Counted from the first letter of the stretch, positions 7,676-16,427 are shown. The stretch is DNA of 64,000 bases from Paraburkholderia bannensis NBRC 103871 (GCF_000685015.1 NZ_BAYA01000003.1:186001-250000); one strand, 5' to 3'. The notes: generated by a model from the sequence alone, not told the origin. Made by a program: numbers and translations.

Positions 7676-8599
7676 ATGCAAGACCTCGACCTGAACCTGA
7701 TCCCCTATCTCGTCGCGATGGAAGAGACGCGCAACGTGAGCCGCGCAGCCGAACGGCTAGGCGTCAGCCAGCCCCGCGTGAGCACGGCACTCGGCAAGCT
7801 GCGCGAGTATTTCGGCGATCCGCTGTTCGTGCGCACCTCGCGCGGCATGGAGCCGACGCCGCGTGCGCTCGGCCTGATCCCGGCCGCGCGCGACGCGCTT
7901 GTGCGCATCGAGAAAGGCATGCTCGAAGCGCAGGACTTCGATCCGGCCACCAGCACGCATACGTTCTCGATTGCGCTGTCCGATGTCGGCGAAATCGTGT
8001 TCTTGCCGCGACTGCTGCAACTCTTCGCGATGCGCGCGCCCAATGCGAATCTGCGCTCGGTTTCGCTGCCGCCCAACCAGGTCGAGCGCGGGCTGGAATC
8101 GGGCGACGTCGATCTGGCCGTGGGTTTCTTCCCCGATCTGGGCGGCAACAACTTCTTCCAGCAGCGCCTCTTCACGCACCGCTTCATCTGCCTGATGCGT
8201 AGCGGCCACCCACTCGCGGGCAAGAAGATGACGACGGAACAGTTCCTCTCGCTCGGCCACGCGGTCGTGCGCGCCGAAGGCCGCAGCCAGGAAGTGCTTG
8301 AACATTATCTGGAGAAGAACCGCCTGCGCCGCCGCGCGGTGCTGGAAACGCCTCACTTCATGAGCCTGCCGTTCATTCTCACGCGCACCGACCTGATCGC
8401 GACGGTGCCGCACGCGATCGGCTTCGCCTATGTATCCGAGCACGCGTCGATCACGCTCGTGGAGCCGCCCCTGCCCTTGCCGCGCTTCGATCTCAAGCAG
8501 CACTGGCATCGCAAGTTTCACAATACGCCGCGCGGCGCGTGGCTGCGCAGCGTCGTCGCGGAGCTGTTCAACGATGCGATGGATGAATGGCCCAAATAG
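7676..8599 (+). CDS. LysR-family regulator divergent from the pca operon
   Basis: A 307-residue LysR-type protein. The winged helix spans about residues 5-65 (LNLIPYLVAMEETRNVSRAAERLGVSQPRVS region), followed by a periplasmic-binding-like effector domain. The start MQDLDLNLIPYLVAM resembles the NahR/NodD/LinR subgroup, which often senses aromatic or similar ligands. Divergent placement against pcaIJBDC makes local control likely. It is not an obvious PcaQ by sequence memory, so no symbol is given. The ribosome site is weak (CTCC just before ATG on this strand is not a Shine-Dalgarno). Confidence 0.88.
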   Translation: MQDLDLNLIPYLVAMEETRNVSRAAERLGVSQPRVSTALGKLREYFGDPLFVRTSRGMEPTPRALGLIPAARDALVRIEKGMLEAQDFDPATSTHTFSIALSDVGEIVFLPRLLQLFAMRAPNANLRSVSLPPNQVERGLESGDVDLAVGFFPDLGGNNFFQQRLFTHRFICLMRSGHPLAGKKMTTEQFLSLGHAVVRAEGRSQEVLEHYLEKNRLRRRAVLETPHFMSLPFILTRTDLIATVPHAIGFAYVSEHASITLVEPPLPLPRFDLKQHWHRKFHNTPRGAWLRSVVAELFNDAMDEWPK

Positions 8600-8742
8600 G
8601 CCCGGCGAGGCCCGACGAGGCGCCTGTAAGCCCAAATAAGGTGAGCGCGCAGTGAAGCTGCGCGGACGCGCGCGAATCATGGAACAATGCGCGTTCGTGG
8701 TGCGCGTCGCAGCGGCGTGGCCCACCTGACAGGAGCCGATGC

Positions 8743-9414
8743 ATGAGCGACGAAAAGAACGCAGAAAAGACGAAGAAACGTAAGTCGAAGACCACTATCG
8801 CCGCGGCGCCCGCGAGCGTCGAGCGCCCCTCGCGCGCAGAGGCGGAAGATGCCGTGCGTGTGCTGCTGCGCTGGGCCGGCGACGACCCCTCGCGCGAAGG
8901 ACTGCTCGATACGCCCGCGCGCGTCGTGCGCGCCTATGAAGAATTCTTCGCGGGCTATGAGCACGATCCGCGCGAAATCCTGTCGCGCACGTTCTCGGAA
9001 GTCGACGGTTACGACGAGATGATCGTGCTGAAGGACATCCGTTTCGAGAGCTACTGCGAACACCATATGGTGCCGATCATCGGCCGCGCGCACGTGGCCT
9101 ATCTGCCCGAGCATCGCGTGGTGGGGATCTCGAAGCTGGCGCGCCTCGTCGACGCCTTCGCCAAGCGCCTGCAGATCCAGGAAAAGATGACGGCGCAGAT
9201 CGCCGACACGCTCAACGAAGTGCTTCAGCCCAAAGGCGTGGGCGTGATCCTCGAAGCGGCGCACCAGTGCATGTCCACGCGCGGCGTGCACAAGGCGGGC
9301 GTGACGATGGTGACGTCGCGCATGCTCGGCACCTTCCGCAGCGATCCTTCGACGCGGCGCGAGTTTCTCTCGATCGTCGGCAGCCCCGGCGTGATGAGCG
9401 TGCCGAATACCTGA
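8743..9414 (+). CDS. folE: GTP cyclohydrolase I
   Basis: A 223-residue enzyme that converts GTP to 7,8-dihydroneopterin triphosphate, the first step of folate (tetrahydrofolate) synthesis. The zinc ligands are visible as Cys105 and His108 in [12 protein letters not shown] and Cys176 in [11 protein letters not shown], matching Cys110/His113/Cys181 of the E. coli enzyme. The SYCEHH and [17 protein letters not shown] blocks are diagnostic. A ~30-residue Lys/Ala-rich extension precedes the core. The ribosome site AGGAG sits upstream of the ATG. It is monocistronic, closed by a stem-loop. Confidence 0.96.
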   Translation: MSDEKNAEKTKKRKSKTTIAAAPASVERPSRAEAEDAVRVLLRWAGDDPSREGLLDTPARVVRAYEEFFAGYEHDPREILSRTFSEVDGYDEMIVLKDIRFESYCEHHMVPIIGRAHVAYLPEHRVVGISKLARLVDAFAKRLQIQEKMTAQIADTLNEVLQPKGVGVILEAAHQCMSTRGVHKAGVTMVTSRMLGTFRSDPSTRREFLSIVGSPGVMSVPNT

Positions 9415-9450
9415 TTTTCACTGCGCTTTTCAGAACGGAAACAGCAGACA

Positions 9451-9490
9451 CGCGCGGGACGCTGCCTCGGCAACGTCCCGCGCGACCCTT
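9451..9490. terminator. Bidirectional terminator between folE and the serine acetyltransferase gene
   Basis: CGCGCGGGACG pairs with CGTCCCGCGCG around an interior loop, followed by a short T/A tract on each side. It sits between two convergent genes. Confidence 0.75.
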
Positions 9491-9509
9491 TAAAACAAGG
9501 GGTTTTCTT

Positions 9510-10433
9510 TCAGGGCGCTTCGTTGCCGCGCTCGATCTCGCGGATCTTGCCCTGCCGCACGCTGCTGCCCGGCGGCACGCTGTGCGTGAGCCACACGTTC
9601 CCGCCAATCACCGATCCACGCCCGATCGTCACGCGGCCCAGAATCGTCGCGCCCGCGTAAATCACCACATCGTCTTCGACGATCGGATGGCGCGCATTGC
9701 CCTTCACGAGCGTGCCGTCCAGATCGGCCGCAAAGCTCTTCGCGCCCAGCGTGACCGCCTGATAGACGCGCACACGCTCGCCGATGATCGCCGTTTCGCC
9801 GATCACGACGCCGGTGCCGTGATCGATGAAGAAGCTCGACGCGATCTGCGCGCCGGGGTGAATGTCGATGCCCGTCGCCGAATGCGCGATCTCGTTGATG
9901 AAGCGTGCGAGCAGAGGCACGCCCAGCCGGTGCAACGCATGCGCGAGCCGATGATGCGTCATCGCCCAGACGCCCGGGTAGCAGAGCAGGATTTCGGTGA
10001 TGTGCTGCGCGGCCGGGTCGCCCGTGAAAGCCGCCTGAATATCGCTCACCAGCAGCGCGCGGATATCCGGCAGTTGATGGCCGAATTCGCGCGCGACCTC
10101 GAAGGCGCGTGCGCGCAGGACATCGTCGCTGGCGTCGGCGTTCTCGGGCAGAAAGCGCAGCGCGCGGCGGATCTGCTCGGCGAGCAGGCGCAGCGTGCTT
10201 TCGAGCGTATGGCCGACGTAGTAATCGACGCTTTCGTCGGTGAGATCGGGTGCGCCGTAGTGCGTCGGGAAGAGCGCGGCGCGCAGGCCCGCCACGATGT
10301 TGACGACGGCTTCGCGCGAAGGCAGCTCGCGAATGCCGAGGGGATGGCGCGTGCGATGGCGTTCTTCGCGCGACGCGCGCAGATCGGCGACGATCTGTTC
10401 GAGCCCCCAGTTGGGGAAATCGGCATTTGACAT
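9510..10433 (-). CDS. Serine O-acetyltransferase (EpsC/CysE-type)
   Basis: A 307-residue left-handed beta-helix acetyltransferase that makes O-acetylserine from serine and acetyl-CoA for cysteine synthesis. The N-terminal ~180 residues are helical; the C-terminal hexapeptide-repeat domain contains HSATGIDIHPGAQI, FIDHGTGVVIGETAIIGE and HPIVEDDVVIYAGATILG, with the catalytic His in FIDHGTG. Length and the WAMTHHRLAHAL segment fit the longer EpsC-like bacterial form. No cysteine genes flank it; it faces folE convergently. The start ATG at 10433 gives MSNADFPNWGLEQIV. I am sure of the family; housekeeping versus accessory role is open. Confidence 0.9.
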   Translation of the reverse strand: MSNADFPNWGLEQIVADLRASREERHRTRHPLGIRELPSREAVVNIVAGLRAALFPTHYGAPDLTDESVDYYVGHTLESTLRLLAEQIRRALRFLPENADASDDVLRARAFEVAREFGHQLPDIRALLVSDIQAAFTGDPAAQHITEILLCYPGVWAMTHHRLAHALHRLGVPLLARFINEIAHSATGIDIHPGAQIASSFFIDHGTGVVIGETAIIGERVRVYQAVTLGAKSFAADLDGTLVKGNARHPIVEDDVVIYAGATILGRVTIGRGSVIGGNVWLTHSVPPGSSVRQGKIREIERGNEAP

Positions 10434-10542
10434 GGTGATGCTGCGACGCGGCGCATGCGCGTCACATGAGAGTGTATCGACCCCAGAGGTTACCGCTTTT
10501 CAGGAGAGTTCGCCGAAGGCACCTTTGGCCGGCCTGGCGGAG

Positions 10543-10776
10543 TCAGAGCGTGACGCTGCTCGCGTCGATCCAGCGCACGGCCCAGTCGCGCGCATGGGCG
10601 ATGGCGGCGGCCTCGTCGGGAAAGCGCAGCTCGGCGGGGAAAAAACGGTTGGCGACCAGTTCGCCGTCGCTCGAGCGCGAGATCACCACATAGGGTTGAT
10701 ACGTGCCGTCGCCAGCGCGCGCCGGCGCGCAATTGAGCAAGTAACCGCGATGCGTGAATGCAGCGTCGAAGTGCAT
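10543..10776 (-). CDS. Small conserved-type hypothetical protein
   Basis: A 77-residue protein (MHFDAAFTHRGYLLNCAPA start) with a compact beta-sheet-like pattern, including YQPYVVISRS, and a C-terminal helix. No signal peptide or membrane segment. The frame remains open upstream to 11061, but that extension is Arg/Lys-rich low-quality sequence; the ATG at 10776 is preceded by a purine-rich stretch. Similar short proteins are common in Burkholderia genomes as unknowns; I do not assign a function. Confidence 0.65.
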   Translation of the reverse strand: MHFDAAFTHRGYLLNCAPARAGDGTYQPYVVISRSSDGELVANRFFPAELRFPDEAAAIAHARDWAVRWIDASSVTL

Positions 10777-11094
10777 GTGTCTCGTCCGCCCCTGACTGCC
10801 TTGTCCGTTTTCGTAGGCGCGTACAGGATCGTGCGGCAAAGCCACAGCGCGGCCCTTTAGGGGCCGTCTATCTAAAGCGCGCCAACTCGTTGAAAGAGGA
10901 TCATACTCCGAGGAAATACGGCGATCCAACGAAAAAAATCCGCGGCGGCTGGAAGCGTTTTCCTGGCGGCCGGGCTTGCATTTCCGCCGTTTTTTTGGCT
11001 TTGCAGCAGGCGCACTGGAACGCCTCTTGCGCGGCGTCGGGTAAGAGGTTCCAGCAGACACTTTCTTGTCGTCATTTTCATGGAGGACATGACT

Positions 11095-11547
11095 ATGGCT
11101 CCTTCCGATGGCACCCGTCGCCCAGCGGCCATGCCTGCCTCAACCGCCTCACCGCGCAGCGCGGAATCGCACAACGACCGCACTCATGACAGTACCGTCG
11201 ACACCGATGGCAAGAACCGGGAAGCCGCGCGTCTTGCTGGTGCGAGTCCAATCGGCCCGGACGAGGTCACCACGAGCAATGCGTCGCTCGACAACAGCGT
11301 GCCTGAAAGCGCCGACGGTCTGGCTGGCTTCGACAGCCGCGGTCTTGCGCATCGCATGCCGTTTGCGCCGCAAACGAATTTCGAGGCAGTCGACCTGGGG
11401 ATGACCGCGCCCGAAATGCCCTATGAGCTGGAAGGTCAGCTAGCCGATTCCGGCGTGCCGGTGCAGCGGCGCAGCCCGGGGCGGCTGCACTACGCGATGA
11501 ATCATCTGCGCCCCACCCGCATCTTCGAGTTGCACCGCAAAAATTGA
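11095..11547 (+). CDS. Conserved hypothetical protein, possibly DUF3005
   Basis: A 150-residue hydrophilic protein. The N-terminal ~60 residues are Ala/Ser/Thr-rich and look disordered; the conserved-looking core runs from DNSVPESADGLAGFDSR through VDLGMTAPEMPYELEGQ and ADSGVPVQRRSPGRL to a basic end. From memory this pattern resembles the Burkholderia-specific DUF3005, but that is not verified. An in-frame ATG at 11080 exists; GGAGG at 11082-11086 sits eight bases before the ATG at 11095, so that start is chosen. No known function. Confidence 0.7.
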   Translation: MAPSDGTRRPAAMPASTASPRSAESHNDRTHDSTVDTDGKNREAARLAGASPIGPDEVTTSNASLDNSVPESADGLAGFDSRGLAHRMPFAPQTNFEAVDLGMTAPEMPYELEGQLADSGVPVQRRSPGRLHYAMNHLRPTRIFELHRKN

Positions 11548-11686
11548 TGCATTGCCGCACGATTGCGCCTGGCCCTCCAATGCACCCTCAATGCACCCGT
11601 ATGACAGCCACATTTCGTCATACGGGTGTGTTGCGTTTACCGCGAAAAGATTTCGAATGTCGAAATTTTATGCGTATTGAATAACA

Positions 11687-11723
11687 AAATCGCCGCGTGC
11701 AAAAAAATGCACGCGGCGATTTT
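11687..11723. terminator. Strong bidirectional terminator-like hairpin
   Basis: AAATCGCCGCGTGCA pairs with TGCACGCGGCGATTT around an A-rich loop, with A and T runs at the two feet. It stands 140 bases after the preceding gene and about 340 before the luxR-type gene, insulating both. Confidence 0.85.
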
Positions 11724-12064
11724 GACCACTTGTTCCGCTAAGCCGATTTGGGCCTTAACAATTATTGCCAATTACGATTTAGCGATTTGCGAAATCGGTA
11801 ATGAAAGCGGCAATGCATTTCCGTCTTCGGCGGATGTAAGCGGTCGCAGAGCCCCCGAAATCGGCACTTTTGTTCACAAACGACCGATTTCGCGTCAGGG
11901 ACTTCCCCAGAGGCCGGGCAAATCCCTGGCGCAAAACCCGTGGCTCTGGGGGATAAAAACGATCATTGCAGAATTTAGTGATAAATTGTTACATCATAAG
12001 AAGCGAGGCTAGCAAGGGCAGCAGCATTTCGCCCGTGCGACGCCTGCGGTCTGGCCCACCGCCG
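11724..12064. promoter_or_regulatory. AT-rich leader of the luxR-type gene with a repeated nine-base motif
   Basis: This gene-free stretch is clearly richer in A and T than its neighbours. CGAAATCGG occurs at 11790-11798 and 11856-11864, and inverted (CCGATTTCG) at 11884-11892; the first copy forms part of the palindrome CGATTT-GCG-AAATCG (11783-11797). Short frames here span the hairpin and have poor codon use, so I call no gene. The repeats look like binding sites upstream of the regulator gene. Confidence 0.4.
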
Positions 12065-12807
12065 ATGGAGAGTCTTGACGTGCCTCTACATTTCATTGAG
12101 CAGATGTCTTCCGTGCTCGAAGCACCCGAGGATTCGGCGTGGTTCGACGCGGTGTCTCAGCTCGCCAGTTCGTGGGGTTTCGGCCAGGTCATGCTGGCGA
12201 TCCTGCCGCGCCCGGGCATGCGGCTAGAAGACGCGTTTATCCGCACGAATTACTCGTCCGCCTGGCGGCAGTCCTATAACGACCACAACATGGCGTATTT
12301 CGACCCGACCGTTGCGCATTGCACAACGCGGTCGTCCCCGCTGATCTGGTCGCCGGAATTGTTTGCTACCGAGCAGCAGCAAACGATGTATGAAGAAGCC
12401 CGTTCCCATGGCCTGCGGCAGGTATTACCCTGCCGATCCATGGCCCGCGCCAGGAGGCGGGCATGCTGTGCTTCGTGAATGATGCGAGTCCGTCGGACTC
12501 GTTCTGGCAGGACGTCAACCGGGCGCTGCCAAATCTGGTGCTGCTGCGCGATCTGGTGCTGGACACCAGCCAGCGCCATCTGAGCGATCACGCTCAGTCG
12601 ATGATTCCCAAACTTACGCCGCGCGAGAAGGAATGCCTCAAGTGGACTGCCCTTGGCAAGTCCACCTGGGAGATTTCGCACATTCTCAACTGCTCCGAAG
12701 CAGTCGTGAACTTCCACATGAAGAACATTCGCGGGAAGTTCGGCGTGAATTCACGGCGCGCGGCGGCCGTGATTGCAACCCAGATGGGTCTTATTGACCC
12801 GGGCTAA
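12065..12807 (+). pseudogene. braR: LuxR-type acyl-homoserine-lactone receptor, frameshifted
   Basis: Two overlapping frames together encode one LasR-like receptor. Frame one (from ATG 12065) gives the autoinducer-binding domain with Tyr63, Trp67 and Asp80 in NYSSAWRQSYND and MAYFDPTVAHC. It runs out of register after HGLR near 12418. The other frame resumes with AGITLPIHGPRQEAGMLCF and continues to the C-terminal LuxR helix-turn-helix (LTPREKECLKWTALGKSTWEI). Restoring one G at the GG of 12417-12418 joins them perfectly. So a single-base loss, or a sequencing error, breaks the gene. The symbol is by analogy with Paraburkholderia BraR and is tentative. The 3' end overlaps rsaL by 17 bases. 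Confidence 0.85.
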
Positions 12808-13177
12808 GCATCATCATCGACGACGGCACGTCCGGGCGGCGTAGCACGCGCTCGGCACGGCCCAGATCGCCGTCGGAAATCGTCTTGTTGAAGTAAAGCC
12901 CCAGCAGAATCGAAACCGGCGGCGGAATTTCCGCGCCCGATTCAAAACGGCTACCGCGCGACTGCGTCACGCCAAACCGCGCCCAGAAACGGCGCTGGCT
13001 CTCCTTCTTCTTTTTCCGATACGCGATGATCAGGACACGGTCGATTACCGACGAGAGGTCCCCTGCATTGTGAAGGGAGTTCGTGCCCGCCTGCCATTGA
13101 TTGTCCAGAAGTTCCATTTTGTATCTCGCTGTCAGATATGCCTGTTGAGTGACGCCGCACAGCCATTCTCCAGACAT
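12791..13177 (-). CDS. rsaL: RsaL-type repressor of AHL synthase expression
   Basis: A 128-residue protein whose core RRFWARFGVTQSRGSRFESG and following PPPVSILLGLYF match the RsaL helix-turn-helix family. RsaL proteins bind the divergent promoter between rsaL and the lasI-type synthase gene and damp autoinduction. Position between a luxR-type and a luxI-type gene, and opposite in direction to both, is the classic arrangement seen in Pseudomonas and Burkholderia. The ATG at 13177 follows GGAGGGAGGGG; an internal ATG at 13117 would give a shorter form with a weaker site. The N-terminal ~20 residues before it are not conserved in my memory. Confidence 0.88.
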   Translation of the reverse strand: MSGEWLCGVTQQAYLTARYKMELLDNQWQAGTNSLHNAGDLSSVIDRVLIIAYRKKKKESQRRFWARFGVTQSRGSRFESGAEIPPPVSILLGLYFNKTISDGDLGRAERVLRRPDVPSSMMMLSPGQ

Positions 13178-13191
13178 GCCCCTCCCTCCGC

Positions 13192-13211
13192 ACCTACCTA
13201 TCTGGATAGGT
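13192..13211. promoter_or_regulatory. lux/las-type box in the rsaL-luxI gap
   Basis: The 20-base element has the CT-N12-AG frame and matches the P. aeruginosa las-box consensus at about 15 of 20 positions by eye. Its inner part is a perfect inverted repeat, ACCTATC-TG-GATAGGT (13196-13211). It lies 15 bases upstream of rsaL and 75 upstream of the synthase gene, where it could overlap the -35 region of the synthase promoter (possible -10 CATAGC at 13232). Confidence 0.7.
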
Positions 13212-13285
13212 GTTTTTTTATATCCAATACGCATAGCTTTCGATCCATACCGCTGCCCCCTCCACACCAAAAAGGGAGAGTTGTC

Positions 13286-13876
13286 ATGCAAGCTGCGATT
13301 CGGATCGGACTGCGTCAGGAATTCGACAACGAGGACATCAACGAGATGTACCGGCTGCGTGCGCGGGTCTTCCGCGACCGCATGGGCTGGGACATTCCCA
13401 CCATTGCCGGCATGGAAATCGACGGGTACGACGCGCTCGGGCCCCATTACATGCTGATCCAGGATGGAGGCGGCAAGGTGCGGGGCTGCTGGCGTCTCAT
13501 GCCCACCGAGGGCCCCAACATGCTGCGCGACACCTTTCCGCAGCTTCTACATGGCAAAGATGCGCCAACGGGGCGCAACATCTGGGAACTCAGCCGCTTT
13601 GCCATCGAATCCAGCAATGAACACGCTTTCGGTTTTGCGGACGTGACGATGCGCGCGATCCATTCGCTGGTCTGGTTTGCCGACCGCATGGGGATCTCGC
13701 GCTATGTCACGGTCACGACGACGCCGATCGAGCGCATGCTGCGCCGCACAGGGATCGAGGTTGGACGCCTTGGCGCGCCGGTTCGTATCGGCGTGGAAAA
13801 CGCCGTCGCACTGGAAATTGCCGTGAGCACGCAAACGCGCAACGCGCTGTTCGGCCAGATGGCCGACGCTGCTTGA
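13286..13876 (+). CDS. braI: Acyl-homoserine-lactone synthase (LasI/BraI type)
   Basis: A 196-residue autoinducer synthase that joins an acyl chain from acyl-ACP to S-adenosylmethionine. Conserved residues are present: Arg25, Phe29 and Trp35 in MYRLRARVFRDRMGW, Glu44, Asp46 and Asp49 in GMEIDGYDA, and the later ELSRFAI block. YVTVTTTPIERML retains the threonine associated with 3-oxo-acyl products in LasI-type enzymes, so a long-chain 3-oxo-AHL is likely (inference). GGGAGAG precedes the ATG at 13286; the longer upstream frame is rejected. Symbol by analogy with Paraburkholderia BraI. Confidence 0.93.
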   Translation: MQAAIRIGLRQEFDNEDINEMYRLRARVFRDRMGWDIPTIAGMEIDGYDALGPHYMLIQDGGGKVRGCWRLMPTEGPNMLRDTFPQLLHGKDAPTGRNIWELSRFAIESSNEHAFGFADVTMRAIHSLVWFADRMGISRYVTVTTTPIERMLRRTGIEVGRLGAPVRIGVENAVALEIAVSTQTRNALFGQMADAA

Positions 13877-13887
13877 CGCCGCGTGAC

Positions 13888-13905
13888 GCCGCCGGATGCG
13901 GCGGC
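13888..13905 (+). terminator. Stem-loop after the AHL synthase gene
   Basis: GCCGCCG pairs with CGGCGGC around a four-base loop twelve bases after the stop codon. There is only a weak downstream T tract. Confidence 0.5.
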
Positions 13906-14047
13906 AGCGAGCTTGTCTTTCGTGTCGCGATCCGCGGCACCCGTCAGCTAGCTTACACTTTTGTCTGACGAATTGTGCCAAAGGTGGCCGAAACCACCGC
14001 AGCGGGCGGATCGCTTACACGGATGACAAGTGAAATAAAAACGACAG

Positions 14048-15631
14048 TTATTCGGATTCAGCCGGTGCAGGCGCGGCGGCGCGGCTGAACCGGATGTGCG
14101 AAATGCGCCGTACGCACAATGCCGCAACCAGTGCGGCAAACCCCGTCAAGCCGATGCCCAGGTGAATGGCGTCCACCAGCACGTGCCGCACCGCTTCGAT
14201 CAGCGCCGCGCCGTCGAGCCCCGCTTGCTTCATATGGAGCGTCAGGCCGTCGCGCAGCGCAGGATCGATCAGGACGCGCGGATCCGACAGTTGCGGTTGC
14301 CAGCGCGCGGCGCCGGGCGCCCCCAGTACCGCAAGCGCATCGCCGATACCCGCCGCATAGCGATCATTCACGATCGTCGCCACGATGCTCGTGCCGAGCA
14401 TGCCGCCCACCATGCGCGTCGATTGCAGCAGCGCCGTGGTAATGCCGAAGCGCTCGCGCCCGGCAATCTCCTGCCCGAAGATATTCAGGTTGTTGAGGAT
14501 AAAACCCAACCCGACGCCCACCGCGGCCATCGAGAGTTCGAGCCATATATAAGCAGTCCCGCGCGTCGTGAACGCCAGCCCCACCGAAGCCGCCACCAGC
14601 AGCCCAAAGCCGACGCTCAGAATGGCCGTCGGCTTTTTCAGGTGGATCACGATCCGCGTGTTGACGAGACTGCCCAGAGCGATACACGCCGCGATCGGCG
14701 TCGCCAGCAGACCGGCCTCCTGCGGCGACAGCCCGAAGCCGCCTTGCAGCAACAGCGGCGCAAAGAAGATCAGCGAAAACATGACGAAGCCGGACAGCGT
14801 CGACAGGGTGAACAGCGTGACGAGTTGCGGATCGCGAAATAGATCAAGCGGAATGATCGGGTGCGTGGCGCGCCGCTCGCAGATCAGCAAGGCCGCTGCG
14901 CCAATGGCGACCAGCACGATCAGCACGAGATTGCCGGTCGTGAGCCCGTCCTTCGGCACCGCTTCGATGACGGTCTGAAAGCCGCCCAGCACGAGCGCGA
15001 CGAGCACCGCGCCCGTCCAGTCGATGCGCACTTCGCCCGTGCGCGCGGGCCGATACGTGGGCAGATGCGCCCAGATGAAGTACAGCGCCAGCGCACCCAC
15101 CGGCAGATTCACCATGAAGGTCGAGCGCCAGCCGAAATGCTCGGACAGCCAGCCGCCCAGCGAGGGCCCCGCCGCCGTGCCGATGCCGTACGCCGCCGCC
15201 ATCACCACCTGCCAGCGCACGCGCGCACGCGGATCCGGGAAAAGATCGGGAATCGAGGCGAATGCGGTGCCCACCATCATCCCGCCGCCCACACCCTGCA
15301 ACGCGCGCGCCGCCGCCAGGAAACGCATGTCGGTCGCGAGTCCGCACAGCACCGAAGCCACCGTGAACACGATCACGGCCGCCAGCACAAAACGCTTGCG
15401 CCCAAAATAGTCGCCCAGCCGGCCGAACACCGGCACCGTCACGACCGAGGCCAGCAAATAGGCGCTCGCGATCCATGCGTAATACTGGAAACCGTGCAGT
15501 TCGGCGACGATAGACGGCAAAGCGGTGCTGACGACGGTCTGGTCGAGGGCGACCAGCATGTTGACGAGGCCGATGCCAAGCATGGCCAGCAGCGCGTCGC
15601 GAAACGGCAAGGGGGAATGGGTAGAAGTCAC
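14048..15631 (-). CDS. MFS multidrug-efflux-type transporter (DHA2/EmrB-QacA family)
   Basis: A ~527-residue inner-membrane protein with about 14 hydrophobic segments, the DHA2 hallmark. It should export drugs or other toxic compounds with proton antiport. Motifs seen: LVALDQTVVSTALPSIV in the first membrane helix (motif D1), GRLGDYFGRKRFVL (motif A) and GIGTAAGPSLGGWL (motif C-like). No ATG fits well near the family start; a GTG at 15631 gives MTSTHSPLPFRDALL, while the open frame extends to 15844 with unlikely sequence. No membrane-fusion partner is adjacent. Substrate unknown. Confidence 0.88.
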   Translation of the reverse strand: MTSTHSPLPFRDALLAMLGIGLVNMLVALDQTVVSTALPSIVAELHGFQYYAWIASAYLLASVVTVPVFGRLGDYFGRKRFVLAAVIVFTVASVLCGLATDMRFLAAARALQGVGGGMMVGTAFASIPDLFPDPRARVRWQVVMAAAYGIGTAAGPSLGGWLSEHFGWRSTFMVNLPVGALALYFIWAHLPTYRPARTGEVRIDWTGAVLVALVLGGFQTVIEAVPKDGLTTGNLVLIVLVAIGAAALLICERRATHPIIPLDLFRDPQLVTLFTLSTLSGFVMFSLIFFAPLLLQGGFGLSPQEAGLLATPIAACIALGSLVNTRIVIHLKKPTAILSVGFGLLVAASVGLAFTTRGTAYIWLELSMAAVGVGLGFILNNLNIFGQEIAGRERFGITTALLQSTRMVGGMLGTSIVATIVNDRYAAGIGDALAVLGAPGAARWQPQLSDPRVLIDPALRDGLTLHMKQAGLDGAALIEAVRHVLVDAIHLGIGLTGFAALVAALCVRRISHIRFSRAAAPAPAESE

Positions 15632-15956
15632 GGGTAGGATTGCTGCGGCGCGGGTATGCGAAAGAGACGCAACGATAACGGCCAGACGTTGCTGACGCAA
15701 CCGGACTAAATCGATCTGCCTCGTAGCGGGCGCCACGACCTTCAAGGCAATCTGACATTTTATTCCGTCAGAAAATGAACGTGGCCCTCCGACACAGCCC
15801 GCTTGATCTCCTTCAGCTGTCTTCCACATTTCATACAGCGGCACTGCATCTTTTCAGCCGATCCTTTAAGCTCAGCAGAGATCGATTCTGGCCGGGCAAG
15901 GCCGCCAGCGCACGCTCCAGCGGTGCGCATCCCCGTTCAACCCTAGCGGAGGTTCC
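15632..15956. other. Gene-free divergent region
   Basis: The gap between the divergent MFS and universal stress genes holds both promoters by implication. I see no convincing gene, hairpin or repeated operator in it. Confidence 0.4.
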
Positions 15957-16427
15957 ATGTACAAACGTATTCTGGTCGCGGTCGACGGCAGTGAAACGTC
16001 GCGCCGCGCGTTCGAAGCCGCGCTTGACCTGGCGAAAGCGATGGGCTCGACGCTCCAGCCGTTCTACGTCGTCGAAAACACGCCGATGTATTTCGACGCG
16101 CCGGGCTACGATCCGTCGATCCTGCGCAACCAGATGATCGCCCAGGGCAACGAACTCGCCGAGGACATGGACAAGGCGATGCGCGAACGGGGCGTGCAAG
16201 GCGCCATGGTGACGGGCGAAGCTTCCTCGCTGGACGATGTCCCCTCGCTCGTGCTCAGCGCCGCAAAAGCGCAGGGCGCCGACCTGATCGTAATGGGCAC
16301 GCATGGACGACGCGGTTTTCAGCGCCTGATCCTCGGCAGCGTGGCCGAGCGCTGCGTGCGCCAGTCGACGCTGCCCGTGCTGCTGATCCCGACCGCCGCC
16401 GGCATCGCCGCAACGGAAGCGGAATAA
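15957..16427 (+). CDS. Universal stress protein, UspA family
   Basis: A 156-residue single Usp domain. The start MYKRILVAVDGSETSRRA and the ATP-binding loop GTHGRRGFQRLILGSVAE (G-x2-G-x9-G-S/T pattern) are complete, so it is likely of the ATP-binding class. Such proteins help survival under starvation, oxidative or low-oxygen stress; the exact role is not known. AGCGGAGG precedes the ATG. It lies just upstream of an FNR-type regulator, a pairing common in Burkholderia oxygen-limitation regulons, although no FNR box is evident before it. Confidence 0.92.
   Translation: MYKRILVAVDGSETSRRAFEAALDLAKAMGSTLQPFYVVENTPMYFDAPGYDPSILRNQMIAQGNELAEDMDKAMRERGVQGAMVTGEASSLDDVPSLVLSAAKAQGADLIVMGTHGRRGFQRLILGSVAERCVRQSTLPVLLIPTAAGIAATEAE

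Noticed and set aside
11626..12012. A 128-residue plus-strand frame upstream of the luxR-type gene
   Set aside because: It crosses a strong terminator-like hairpin, has odd composition and no ribosome site.
14048..15844. Longer N-terminus for the DHA2 transporter
   Set aside because: The added residues are hydrophilic and not family-like; the first membrane helix begins shortly after the GTG at 15631.
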